The notes under the pieces are model-generated. The model was not told where the DNA came from, searched no databases, and was given only the letters and a program-made list of their open reading frames with translations. The position numbers were made by a program, and so were the translations under genes. From Treponema sp. (lineage in GTDB: Bacteria; Spirochaetota; Spirochaetia; Treponematales; Breznakiellaceae), in NCBI GenBank assembly GCA_009780285.1, contig WRAL01000036.1:1-9136 (forward strand): 9,136 bases of DNA, in the 5' to 3' direction. How positions within the stretch are numbered: position 1 is the first letter of the stretch; every line of letters begins with the position of its first letter. Below are positions 1-6,973 of this stretch, one piece after another.

Positions 1-38
1 AGGGCCTGGACAAGGCCGCGGAAAAATTTTTGGCATAG
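1..38 (+). CDS. atpA: V-type ATPase subunit A, C-terminal end only (partial)
   Basis: Reading from base 3 gives the tail GLDKAAEKFLA followed by TAG at 36-38, twelve bases before the start of subunit B. Only the last codons are visible, so no domain can be checked. The assignment to the catalytic A subunit rests on position: in treponemal and many other bacterial V-ATPase operons the A gene lies directly before B. The short alanine/lysine-rich helical tail is compatible with that but not diagnostic. The true start is outside the window. Confidence 0.6.
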   Translation, partial: GLDKAAEKFLA

Positions 39-50
39 GCGGGCAGAGCG

Positions 51-1349
51 ATGAAAAAGGTATACAGCAAGATCGAATCGATTACCGGCAGCGTGATTAC
101 GGTCAGGGCGGAAGGCGCGCGCTACGGCGACCTTGCGGAGGTTGACACGGCTTTTGGCACGTCGCTTGCCGAGGTAAACCGCCTTAACGGCGACCTCGTG
201 TCCCTGCAGGTTTTCGCCGGCGGCCGAGGCATTTCCACCGGCGACACGGTGCGCTTTCTTGGGCGCTCCATGCAGGTTCCCTTTTCCGAGGACCTCCTGG
301 GCAGGGTGTTCACCGGTTCAGGCGAGCCGCGCGACAAAGGCCCGGCTCTGCGGGACAACATGATTCCCATAGGCGGCCCTTCGGTAAACCCTTCCGAGCG
401 CGTCATTCCGCGCAGCATGATCCGCACCGGCATCCCGATGATCGATCTTTTCAACACGCTCGTCGTGTCGCAAAAGCTGCCGATTTTCTCGGTTTCCGGC
501 GAGCCCTATAACGAGCTTCTCGCGCGCATCGCGATACAGGCCGAAGTTGACGTTATCGTGCTTGGAGGCATGGGCCTAAAGTACGACGACTACCTCGCCT
601 TCCGCGAGACGCTGGAAAACGCCGGCGCCCTGGCGCGCACGGTAATGTTCATGCACACGGCCAGCGATCCCACGGTCGAATGCCTTATGATTCCGGACAT
701 GTCCCTTGCCGTGGCCGAGCAGTTCGCGCTGCAGAACAAGGACGTTCTGGTTCTTCTTACTGACATGACCAACTTCGCCGACTCGATGAAGGAAATCTCG
801 ATCGTGCAGGAGCAGGTTCCTTCGAACCGAGGCTATCCGGGCGACCTTTACAGCCAGCTCGCCAGCCGCTATGAAAAGGCCGTCGATTTCGAAAGCGCCG
901 GCTCGATCACGGTTCTCGGCGTTACGACGATGCCGGGCGACGATGTAACCCACCCGGTTCCGGACAACACCGGGTACATAACCGAGGGGCAGTATTACCT
1001 GAAAAACGGGCGCATCGAGCCTTTCGGATCGCTGAGCCGCCTTAAACAGCAGGTAAACGGAAAAACCCGCGCCGATCACCGCGCGCTGATGGACGGCATG
1101 ATCAAGCTGTACTCGTCTTTCCGCGACACGCTGGAAAAAAAGGCGATGGGCTTTAACATGTCGGCCTGGGATGAAAAGCTGCTCAAGTACGGCGCGCAGT
1201 TCGAGGCCAAGATGATGGATTTGTCGGTGAACATCCCGCTGGAACGGGCGCTTGACCTGGGCTGGGAAATAATGGCCGATTGCTTCAGCCCGGAGGATAC
1301 CGGCCTGCGAACCGAGCTTATCGAAAAGTTCTGGCCCAAGAAGGACTAG
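51..1349 (+). CDS. atpB: V-type ATPase subunit B
   Basis: Regulatory, non-catalytic B subunit of the V1 head, which alternates with A in a hexamer on the cytoplasmic side of the membrane. The 432-residue product is slightly shorter than the roughly 460 residues of many bacterial B subunits. It has the N-terminal beta-barrel region, then a P-loop-like domain. Instead of a Walker A motif it has SVSGEPYNEL at about 147-156, as expected of B subunits, which do not hydrolyse ATP. It also carries VPSNRGYPGDLYSQLASRYE (256-275) and FGSLSRL (325-331). By homology to F1 alpha and E. hirae NtpB, R330 should be the arginine finger that reaches into the A-subunit active site. The start at 51 has only a weak GGGCAGAG ribosome site 13 bases after the A stop. 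Very secure family call. Confidence 0.97.
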   Translation: MKKVYSKIESITGSVITVRAEGARYGDLAEVDTAFGTSLAEVNRLNGDLVSLQVFAGGRGISTGDTVRFLGRSMQVPFSEDLLGRVFTGSGEPRDKGPALRDNMIPIGGPSVNPSERVIPRSMIRTGIPMIDLFNTLVVSQKLPIFSVSGEPYNELLARIAIQAEVDVIVLGGMGLKYDDYLAFRETLENAGALARTVMFMHTASDPTVECLMIPDMSLAVAEQFALQNKDVLVLLTDMTNFADSMKEISIVQEQVPSNRGYPGDLYSQLASRYEKAVDFESAGSITVLGVTTMPGDDVTHPVPDNTGYITEGQYYLKNGRIEPFGSLSRLKQQVNGKTRADHRALMDGMIKLYSSFRDTLEKKAMGFNMSAWDEKLLKYGAQFEAKMMDLSVNIPLERALDLGWEIMADCFSPEDTGLRTELIEKFWPKKD

Positions 1350-1355
1350 CGGCCT

Positions 1356-1958
1356 ATGGCAAAGATCAAGCTCACCAAAAACGAGCTTAAACGACACAAG
1401 GATTCGCTTAAAATATTCAGGCGGTACTTGCCGACGCTGATGCTTAAAAAACAGCAGCTTCAGAGCGAGATCCGCATGGCCGAAATGCGAATTCGCGAGC
1501 TCCACGCCGAAAGGGATCTTTTGGCGGAAAGCTTTCGCTCGTGGATAGGCGTTTTTTCCGAAACGGGATACTTTACGCCCGATGTCCTGAAAATCGCTAG
1601 CCTTAAAAAAGGCTATGGGAACGTGGCCGGCGTTGGTATGCCGACCTTCGAGGGCGCCGAGTTCGAAATCCCCGCCTACGACCTTTTCGCGACCCCGCTT
1701 TGGCTGGATGCGGCCATCGAGAAGATGAAGCAGGCGCTGCTTCTGGACCTCGAGGCCGAGGTTGTCGAGGAGCAGAAAAAATGCCTGGAGGTGGAGCTTC
1801 GCGTTACGACCCAGCGCGTGAACCTCTTCGAAAAGATCAAAATACCAGAGGCGCAGGCCTGCATCAAGAAAATTCAGGTTTACCTTGGCGATCAGCAGAC
1901 CGCCGCCGTCGTTCGCGGGAAGATCTCCAAAGGCCGGCTTGAAAAGGCGGAGGCGTGA
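1356..1958 (+). CDS. atpD: V-type ATPase subunit D
   Basis: Central-stalk (rotor shaft) subunit that transmits rotation between the A3B3 head and the membrane ring. The 200-residue product matches the usual length. It begins with the lysine-rich stretch MAKIKLTKNELKRHKDSLK, the family's usual start, followed by a long N-terminal helix to about residue 70. A less helical middle and a long C-terminal helix (about 120-200, rich in E, K, Q and R) complete the antiparallel coiled coil. The start is six bases after the B stop. AAGGA at 1341-1345, inside the end of B, is the likely ribosome site, so B and D are probably translationally linked. The last codons run into the ribosome site of the next small gene. 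Confidence 0.95.
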   Translation: MAKIKLTKNELKRHKDSLKIFRRYLPTLMLKKQQLQSEIRMAEMRIRELHAERDLLAESFRSWIGVFSETGYFTPDVLKIASLKKGYGNVAGVGMPTFEGAEFEIPAYDLFATPLWLDAAIEKMKQALLLDLEAEVVEEQKKCLEVELRVTTQRVNLFEKIKIPEAQACIKKIQVYLGDQQTAAVVRGKISKGRLEKAEA

Positions 1959-1959
1959 T

Positions 1960-2178
1960 ATGGCAAAAAAAATAATGCGCGCGACCGTCTATCCGCCCGG
2001 AGGAGAGACAATCAAGTACGAGGTTGGAAGGAGCGGCGTGACGAAAATCGAGCTGCAGGTGAACTGGTGGTGGGGATTTACCGAAGGCTTGAAAGTGGTT
2101 TTCGACGACGGCTCCCAGCGGGTTTACCGTAGCGTTCCATTTAGCCTCGACGTGGAAGGCAAAGGAAGGCGCGCATGA
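1960..2178 (+). CDS. Small protein of unknown function inside the V-ATPase operon
   Basis: I do not recognise this 72-residue protein. It starts MAKKIMRATVYPPGG, has a hydrophobic/aromatic centre (LQVNWWWGFTEG, about 33-44), a likely turn at FDDGSQ and a basic tail ending in GKGRRA. The alternating hydrophobic pattern suggests a small mostly beta domain. No signal peptide or membrane helix is visible. It is convincingly a gene: GGAGG at 1949-1953 is six bases before the ATG, it starts one base after the D stop, and its TGA overlaps the subunit I ATG as ATGA. An in-frame extension upstream to 1885 would overlap D heavily and is unlikely. It does not resemble subunit F, G, C or E in length or motifs that I can see. 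Position suggests a role linked to the ATPase (assembly, stalk or regulation), which is inference only. Confidence 0.8.
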   Translation: MAKKIMRATVYPPGGETIKYEVGRSGVTKIELQVNWWWGFTEGLKVVFDDGSQRVYRSVPFSLDVEGKGRRA

Positions 2179-4082
2179 TCGTACCAATGAAAAAAATCGG
2201 CCTTGTGGTGCAGGACGCCTGCAAGGACGAGGCGCTTGCAAGCCTGCGCGACGTGGGCGTAATGCACATAGAGCTGTCCAAGGCGCCCTCGCCAAGGCTG
2301 GGAGAAATTGCGACGCGAAAGGCCCGCATCGAAAGCGCGCTCGCGCTTATCAAGCCCTTCAAAATGCCGGCTCCTAAGAACGATGCGCCGCAAGCTGGCA
2401 GACGCTCGGTGGACAGGCACGGCAACGCGGAAGACGAGCCTTACTCGATCGACGCGGTGGACGCGATCGCGCGCCCGGATCTGGTGGAATTGATGCTTGG
2501 CCTGGGCGAGGAGCGCGAAAAGCTGGACGAGCGAATTTCCGCGCTTGCGAAGGAACGCGCCAGAATCGCGCCTTGGGGGGAATTCGACCCGGAAGGCCTG
2601 GACATTCTCGCGCGCGGCGGCGTTCGCGCCCGCCTTTACGAGCTTAGCCTGGAAGCTTTCAGGGCCGTTCCCGAGGAAATAAAGTACCTTAAACTGAGCG
2701 AGGGCAAGTCCGCCGTTCGGATAATGGCGCTGGACGACGAAATACCCGGCGCCGATCCCCTGCGCGTTCCCGAAAAGCCCCTTTCCGCCGTCACCGAGGA
2801 GCTGCGAAAGGCAAGGGAAGAGCTTGTCGCGCTTGAGGCGCGGATCAAGGGCTTTGTTACGCGCCGGCCCGTTCTGCAAAAGCTTATGGACGAGGCGCAG
2901 GGGGACTTCGACTTTGAAAGGGCGCGAACGGAGCTTGAGCCTGTGGCCGACGTTCCGCAAGGGATGGGAATCTCCTACCTCACCGGCTTCGCGCCGGCCG
3001 GGGAAATGGCCCGGCTCAAGGAAGCGGCGGTCAAAAATAGCTGGGCTCTTTCGGCCAGCGATCCCACGCTGGAAGACGCGCCGCCGACCCAGCTTAAAAA
3101 CAACGCCTTTACGCGCCTTGTCACCCCGCTTACCGGCTTTCTGGAACTGCTTCCCGGCTATCACGAAAGGGACGTTTCCGGCTGGTTCCTTCTATTCGTA
3201 ACCATATTCTTCGGCATGATCCTGGGCGACGCGGCCTACGGCGCGATCTTCACGCTGATCGCGCTTTTGGGAATACTGAAAACGGCGAAAAAGGGCGTTC
3301 CGGTGGCGCTAAAAATGCTGCTCCTCTTCGGCCTGGGAAACCTGGCCTGGGGAACGGTTACGGCAAGCTGGTTCGCCGTGGACCACGCGCTTTTGCCCAG
3401 GTTCCTGGTGGCGCTTTCCCTTCCCCAGCTTTCGACGGCGCATGGCACGAGCGAGGCTATGGTCAACCAGAACCTTCAGCTTTTTTGCTTTACTCTGGCG
3501 CTGGCGCATCTTGGCATCGCGCGTTTGGGCGGCTTTATTAACGGCATGCGCAAAAAGGACCCGCGCTGCCTCGCCGACCTTGGCTCGGTGGGAATGCTCA
3601 TCGGGATCTACAACGTGGTGCTTTTTCTTGTGGTCAGCAACGACGAGCGCGGCTTTCCTATACAGACGGCGGCGCTCTACGCGCTGATTATCGGCTTCGC
3701 GCTTTCATTTTTGTTCGCGTATTACGAAAAGAACCTGCTCCAGTCAATATTGGGAAGCCTTAAAAATATCTTCCCCGTGGTGCTTGGAGTTACCGGAATC
3801 TTTTCGGACATAATGTCCTACATACGGCTTTGGGCCGTCGGGCTTGCCGGCTTCGCGCTGGCCTCGGCCTTCAACGGCATGGCCGGCCCGATGCTGGGCA
3901 GCTTTTTGATTTTCGCGGGGGTTCTGATCCTGGCCGCCGGCCACGGGCTGAACATCGCCCTTAACACGCTGTCCGTTTTGGTACACGGCGTGCGCCTCAA
4001 CATCCTCGAATTTTCGGGGCACGCGAGGCTTACCTGGTCGGGCATACCGTACCGGCCGTTTGCGAGAGCCTCCGGGAAATAA
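2175..4082 (+). CDS. atpI: V-type ATPase subunit I (membrane stator, a-subunit homologue)
   Basis: Membrane stator subunit that supplies the ion half-channels next to the K ring. The 635 residues divide into a cytoplasmic N-terminal half (about 1-328) with charged, coiled-coil-like segments and a membrane half from about 337 to 620 with seven or eight hydrophobic helices. The diagnostic motif DIMSYIRLWAVGLAG contains R551. By homology to yeast Vph1 R735 this is the arginine that exchanges with the rotor carboxylate. The start at 2175 gives MIVPMKKIGLVV, a typical treponeme-like beginning, and has AAGGAAGG at 2162-2169. ATG 2187 is possible but less well placed. The start overlaps the stop of the small upstream gene by four bases (ATGA), suggesting translational coupling. 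Confidence 0.96.
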   Translation: MIVPMKKIGLVVQDACKDEALASLRDVGVMHIELSKAPSPRLGEIATRKARIESALALIKPFKMPAPKNDAPQAGRRSVDRHGNAEDEPYSIDAVDAIARPDLVELMLGLGEEREKLDERISALAKERARIAPWGEFDPEGLDILARGGVRARLYELSLEAFRAVPEEIKYLKLSEGKSAVRIMALDDEIPGADPLRVPEKPLSAVTEELRKAREELVALEARIKGFVTRRPVLQKLMDEAQGDFDFERARTELEPVADVPQGMGISYLTGFAPAGEMARLKEAAVKNSWALSASDPTLEDAPPTQLKNNAFTRLVTPLTGFLELLPGYHERDVSGWFLLFVTIFFGMILGDAAYGAIFTLIALLGILKTAKKGVPVALKMLLLFGLGNLAWGTVTASWFAVDHALLPRFLVALSLPQLSTAHGTSEAMVNQNLQLFCFTLALAHLGIARLGGFINGMRKKDPRCLADLGSVGMLIGIYNVVLFLVVSNDERGFPIQTAALYALIIGFALSFLFAYYEKNLLQSILGSLKNIFPVVLGVTGIFSDIMSYIRLWAVGLAGFALASAFNGMAGPMLGSFLIFAGVLILAAGHGLNIALNTLSVLVHGVRLNILEFSGHARLTWSGIPYRPFARASGK

Positions 4083-4100
4083 GGCCCGGGGATTTTATTT
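4070..4100 (+). terminator. Terminator-like hairpin across the atpI stop codon
   Basis: CTCCGGG at 4070-4076 can pair with CCCGGGG at 4085-4091 (seven pairs, one G-U), with an eight-base loop containing the atpI TAA. It is followed directly by the T-rich run TTTTATTT at 4093-4100. This is the layout of a weak intrinsic terminator or a 3'-end protecting stem. As the operon must continue into subunit K, it would act as an attenuator or RNA-processing/stability element, if it acts at all. The stem is short and translation through the stop codon could disrupt it. Confidence 0.4.
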
Positions 4101-4148
4101 GTGCGGCGCTGGGAACAAGGGTTCCTTCGCGATAGAAGACAAGATGAT

Positions 4149-4154
4149 AAGGAG
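4149..4154 (+). promoter_or_regulatory. Ribosome binding site deciding the atpK start
   Basis: AAGGAG lies six bases before ATG 4161. It selects that codon over in-frame upstream starts from 4101, which would add a charged, arginine-rich leader unlike any K subunit. Confidence 0.8.
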
Positions 4155-4160
4155 CGGAAG

Positions 4161-4613
4161 ATGAATGTTGGAATGATTGGCGCCGGCCTTGTGTTTGGCC
4201 TGGCGGCGTTGGGATCCGGCTTCGGCATAGGATTAGCCGGGCCTGCGACGGTGGCCGCGTGGAAGAAGTGCTATTTGGCCAACAAACCCGCGCCAATGAC
4301 TATGCTTGCCTTTACCGGCAACCCGTTGACCCAGGTTTTTTACGGCTTTCTTCTCATGAATCCCATGAGGGACGCCGTCATGCGCGTGGGCGAAAACAGC
4401 AGCAATCTTTGGCTGCTTATGTTCTACGGGCTGGCCGCCGGTCTCGCGCTGTTCTTTACGGCGGTGATTCAGGGCAAGATAGCCGCCTGCGCCTGCGACG
4501 CGATGGCCGAAAAGAACCAGGGTTTCGCCCAGTACATGATCGTCATGGGCATAGCCGAAACCGTCGCGCTTTTCGCGATGGTCTTTACCCTGCTGGCCGT
4601 AAACTCGATCTAG
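4161..4613 (+). CDS. atpK: V-type ATPase subunit K (16-kDa rotor-ring proteolipid)
   Basis: Rotor-ring subunit that carries the transported ion through the membrane. The 150 residues form two fused helical hairpins, as in the 16-kDa class. Four hydrophobic helices are visible at about 4-34, 46-68, 83-113 and 124-147, with a glycine-rich first helix (GAGLVFGLAALGSGFGIGLAG). The essential carboxylate is E133 in helix 4 (GIAETVALF); the matching site in helix 2 has T57-Q58 instead, so there is one ion site per subunit. T57, Q58, Y61, Q104 and E133 line up by motif with T64, Q65, Y68, Q110 and E139 of E. hirae NtpK, whose ring binds Na+. It is separated from subunit I by 78 bases, the largest gap in the operon, and has its own strong ribosome site. 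Confidence 0.95.
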   Translation: MNVGMIGAGLVFGLAALGSGFGIGLAGPATVAAWKKCYLANKPAPMTMLAFTGNPLTQVFYGFLLMNPMRDAVMRVGENSSNLWLLMFYGLAAGLALFFTAVIQGKIAACACDAMAEKNQGFAQYMIVMGIAETVALFAMVFTLLAVNSI

Positions 4614-4621
4614 CGCTTTAA

Positions 4622-4667
4622 GGCGCGGCCGCGCGCGATCTGCGCTGCGGCCGCGCCAGCTTATTTT
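4622..4667 (+). terminator. Probable intrinsic terminator after the V-ATPase operon
   Basis: A perfect 11-base inverted repeat, GGCGCGGCCGC at 4622-4632 and GCGGCCGCGCC at 4647-4657, with a 14-base loop, is followed by AGC and then TTATTTT at 4661-4667. The stem is all G-C and the tail is T-rich though interrupted by an A and offset by three bases. It starts nine bases after the atpK stop and ends against the first ispG ATG, so it may also act as a leader structure for ispG. Confidence 0.65.
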
Positions 4668-4668
4668 G

Positions 4669-5814
4669 ATGGACGCTGAAAACAGGCCCCGAATGACAAG
4701 GGTCGTTCAAATAGGCGGCTTCTCCCACATTAAGGCCCTGCCGGTAGGGGGCGATTTCCCGATTGCCGTCCAGACCATGTGGAAGGAGCCTCTGCGAGAG
4801 GATGCCCTCCAGGACACGGCTCGCAGGATCGCGCGGCTGGGCGAATTGGGCTGCGCCATTCTGCGCTTTGCCGCGCCGGACGAGGCTTCCGCCGAGATCC
4901 TCGGCCGACTTGCCGGCATGGTTTCCATGCCCTTGGTCGCGGACATTCATTTCGACCACCGGATAGCCCTGCGCTGCCTTGACTTCCCTATCGCAAAAAT
5001 AAGGATAAACCCCGGAAACATAGGCGGAAAGGAAAAAGTCCGCGCCCTGCTGGAAAAAGCGGCGGAAAAAGGCGTTCCGATTCGCGTCGGGGTGAACTCC
5101 GGAAGCCTGCCGGCCGACATCGAAAAAAAAGTAGTCGCCGGGCTTAGCCGCGCGCAGGGCCTTGTCGAGGCCGCCGAGCGCGAGCTTGCCATTTTCGACG
5201 AATTTGGCTTTAAGAACGCGCTTGTCTCTATGAAAGCCACCGAAATTGCCGATACTGTAAGCGCGTGCCGGATTTTTAGCGCGCGAAGCGACGCGCCGCT
5301 GCATTTGGGCGTTACCGAGGCCGGGCCATTGGTGGCCGGCGTGGCGCGATCCAGCGCGGCGCTGGCGACGCTTCTTGCGCAGGGCATAGGCGACACCATG
5401 CGTGTTTCGCTCTCCGACAGCATCGAGAACGAAATCGCCGCCGGCCGGGAAATCTGCGCGGCGGCGGCCGAGTTGGCCGCGCTTGAAGGCCGGCCAGATG
5501 CAAGGCTCCGTCGGCGCGGGGTAAAGATAATTTCCTGCCCGCGCTGCGGAAGGAACGGCTTTGACGTGGCCGGTTTCATGGGCCGCTGGCTTGACCGCCT
5601 TTACGCGCTGGACGCGGACATCACCGTCGCCGTAATGGGCTGCGAGGTCAACGGCCCGGCCGAGGCCCGTCATGCCGACGTCGGAATCTCCGGCGCCGGA
5701 AACAAGGCCCTGATCTTCCGCGCCGGAAAGATCGAGCGCATGGTCGCGATGGACGACGCGGACGAGGCTTTCGCCCAGGCTTTGGAAGAAGCGGCCTTAT
5801 CGGCGCGCAAATAG
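4669..5814 (+). CDS. ispG: 4-hydroxy-3-methylbut-2-en-1-yl diphosphate synthase (IspG/GcpE)
   Basis: Cytoplasmic [4Fe-4S] enzyme of the MEP isoprenoid pathway that reductively opens 2-C-methyl-erythritol 2,4-cyclodiphosphate to HMBPP. From ATG 4669 it has 381 residues, normal for the two-domain bacterial form. The N-terminal TIM-barrel part shows VGGDFPIAVQTM (26-37), ADIHFDHRIAL, KIRINPGNIGG and PIRVGVNSGSL. The C-terminal iron-sulfur domain shows SCPRCGRNGFD with C290 and C293, and MGCEVNGPAEA with C325 and E332, matching the three cysteines and glutamate that hold the cluster. At 34-42 it reads VQTMWKEPL where many IspG proteins have VQSMTNT. The start is uncertain: no ribosome site precedes 4669, and ATG 4693 (preceded by a weak AGG) would give a product beginning MTRVVQIGG that still covers the conserved region. 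Confidence 0.95.
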   Translation: MDAENRPRMTRVVQIGGFSHIKALPVGGDFPIAVQTMWKEPLREDALQDTARRIARLGELGCAILRFAAPDEASAEILGRLAGMVSMPLVADIHFDHRIALRCLDFPIAKIRINPGNIGGKEKVRALLEKAAEKGVPIRVGVNSGSLPADIEKKVVAGLSRAQGLVEAAERELAIFDEFGFKNALVSMKATEIADTVSACRIFSARSDAPLHLGVTEAGPLVAGVARSSAALATLLAQGIGDTMRVSLSDSIENEIAAGREICAAAAELAALEGRPDARLRRRGVKIISCPRCGRNGFDVAGFMGRWLDRLYALDADITVAVMGCEVNGPAEARHADVGISGAGNKALIFRAGKIERMVAMDDADEAFAQALEEAALSARK

Positions 5815-5820
5815 GGAGGA
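5814..5820 (+). promoter_or_regulatory. Ribosome binding site selecting ATG 5828
   Basis: GGGAGGA overlaps the last base of the ispG stop and is seven bases before ATG 5828. The alternative ATG 5843, immediately before the signal-peptide lysines, would be 22 bases away, so 5828 is favoured. Confidence 0.7.
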
Positions 5821-5827
5821 ACGCGCG

Positions 5828-6973
5828 ATGCATAGCGCAAACATGAAAAAAACGGCATTTCTCGCCCTGGCTCTCTTCCTGCTTGCCGGCGTCGCTTTCG
5901 CGAGCGTTCCGGGCCAGCGCGGCTGGTGGCTTACCCTTCAGCGAGGGCAGGTAATGTTCGATCGCGGCGACTACGGAAACGCGCTTCTTGCCTTCGAGGA
6001 CGCGCGCCGGGAAAGAATGGCCATGTTCGACCGCATGGAGCGCGACCTTATCGACGCGCTTTCATTGCCGGAAGTGCGCCGCCTTGGAGACGCGCTTGAC
6101 TGGGTGGACCAGGCCCTGCGCGACTGGCGCCTTTCCGAGGCCGCCGCCGCGCTGGACGAGCTGTTTTTCCGCGTCCCCAGGGCCAGTTTTGGCAATTCCC
6201 TAGCCGCCGCCCTGGAAGCCTTTTGGAACCTCCGATACTTTCCCGAAGCGGAAATATGGATAGGCCGGACCTTTATGGCTTCGGGCGAGTTCGGCCTTGC
6301 CCTGGCGCAGTTCGGAAGCGCGCTTGAACGCCGCGATCTATTTGAAAACCCCGTGCTAATAACCGAAACGCTCTACGACATGGCCTGGATATACCGGGCG
6401 CGCAGGGAATTTCAGGAAATGGAACGCGCCCTGCAATCGATACTCGAAGAAAGCGCGCTGTGGACGGGCACCGGAGAAAACTGGCAGTCCGGCACCTTCG
6501 CGCGCGACGCGATGACCCGCACGCTCCAGCTTGACGGCGTCGAACGCCTTCTTGTCCTTTACCGTTACGACGACGCGCGAGGCGCGCGCGCCCACCGCGA
6601 GCTTGGATTTTTCTATCTGGCCGACGGAAGGCATGCCCGCGCGCAGGAGCATTTAATGTTTGCGCTGGTGATCCAAAGCACGGCGATTATAGACGAGCTT
6701 ATCCGCCGCCGTTTTGACTTTACCTTTACCGGCCTTCCGTCGCTGGCCGCCGAAATCGCCCGGGACCCGACGCTTTCCGCCTACGCGCTGGACAGCGAAT
6801 ATTTCCGCGTGATTTTTTACCTGGCAAACGCCCTTCACGGCAACGGCCACGCCGCGCGCGCCCGCGAGCTTTGGACCTTTCTTGCCAGGCATGGCGGAGC
6901 CGGCGAATGGCAGGCTCGCGCCGCGACGCAGCTTGTGTCCCCGCAGATCGGCGCGACCTCCGTCATGCCCTAA
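5828..6973 (+). CDS. Secreted protein with TPR-like helical repeats, function unknown
   Basis: The 381-residue product begins with a classic signal peptide: MHSANMKK, a hydrophobic core, and a cleavage site after AFA near residue 25. It is therefore probably periplasmic. There is no lipobox cysteine or later membrane helix. The mature part is rich in alanine, leucine, arginine and aromatic residues and almost wholly helical. Several segments have the TPR-like pattern of paired helices, for example GQVMFDRGDYGNALLAFEDA, FMASGEFGLALAQFGSALER, AWIYRARREFQEMERALQSI and FYLADGRHARAQEHLMFAL. Such repeats usually mediate protein contacts. It follows ispG by 13 bases and is followed by an overlapping small gene, so cotranscription is likely, but nothing shows a link to isoprenoid synthesis. 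I cannot name an orthologue with certainty. Confidence 0.85.
   Translation: MHSANMKKTAFLALALFLLAGVAFASVPGQRGWWLTLQRGQVMFDRGDYGNALLAFEDARRERMAMFDRMERDLIDALSLPEVRRLGDALDWVDQALRDWRLSEAAAALDELFFRVPRASFGNSLAAALEAFWNLRYFPEAEIWIGRTFMASGEFGLALAQFGSALERRDLFENPVLITETLYDMAWIYRARREFQEMERALQSILEESALWTGTGENWQSGTFARDAMTRTLQLDGVERLLVLYRYDDARGARAHRELGFFYLADGRHARAQEHLMFALVIQSTAIIDELIRRRFDFTFTGLPSLAAEIARDPTLSAYALDSEYFRVIFYLANALHGNGHAARARELWTFLARHGGAGEWQARAATQLVSPQIGATSVMP

Noticed and set aside
576..1505. 309-codon open frame on the - strand opposite subunits B and D
   Set aside because: It spans two well supported + strand genes and has low-complexity, basic composition typical of antisense frames.
2124..3164. 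346-codon open frame on the - strand
   Set aside because: It lies entirely opposite subunit I and the small ORF, is arginine-rich without any recognisable domain, and is a by-product of GC-rich codon use in the real gene.
4107..4126. Short GGAAC/GTTCC hairpin between atpI and atpK
   Set aside because: Five pairs with a four-base loop and no T run; expected by chance in GC-rich DNA.
4122..4150. Possible internal promoter for atpK (TTCCTT, 17 bases, TGATAA)
   Set aside because: The -10 overlaps the ribosome site, so transcripts would start only a few bases before the ATG; the -35 match is poor.
4259..4621. 120-codon + strand frame overlapping atpK
   Set aside because: Out-of-frame shadow of the K subunit; the product is arginine- and glycine-rich with no membrane helices.
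4666..4668. TTG start for ispG
   Set aside because: ATG follows immediately at 4669, and TTG lies in the T-rich tail of the hairpin with no ribosome site.
4618..5673. 351-codon open frame on the - strand opposite ispG
   Set aside because: ispG has full motif support on the + strand; the antisense product shows no family features and reads through the terminator hairpin.
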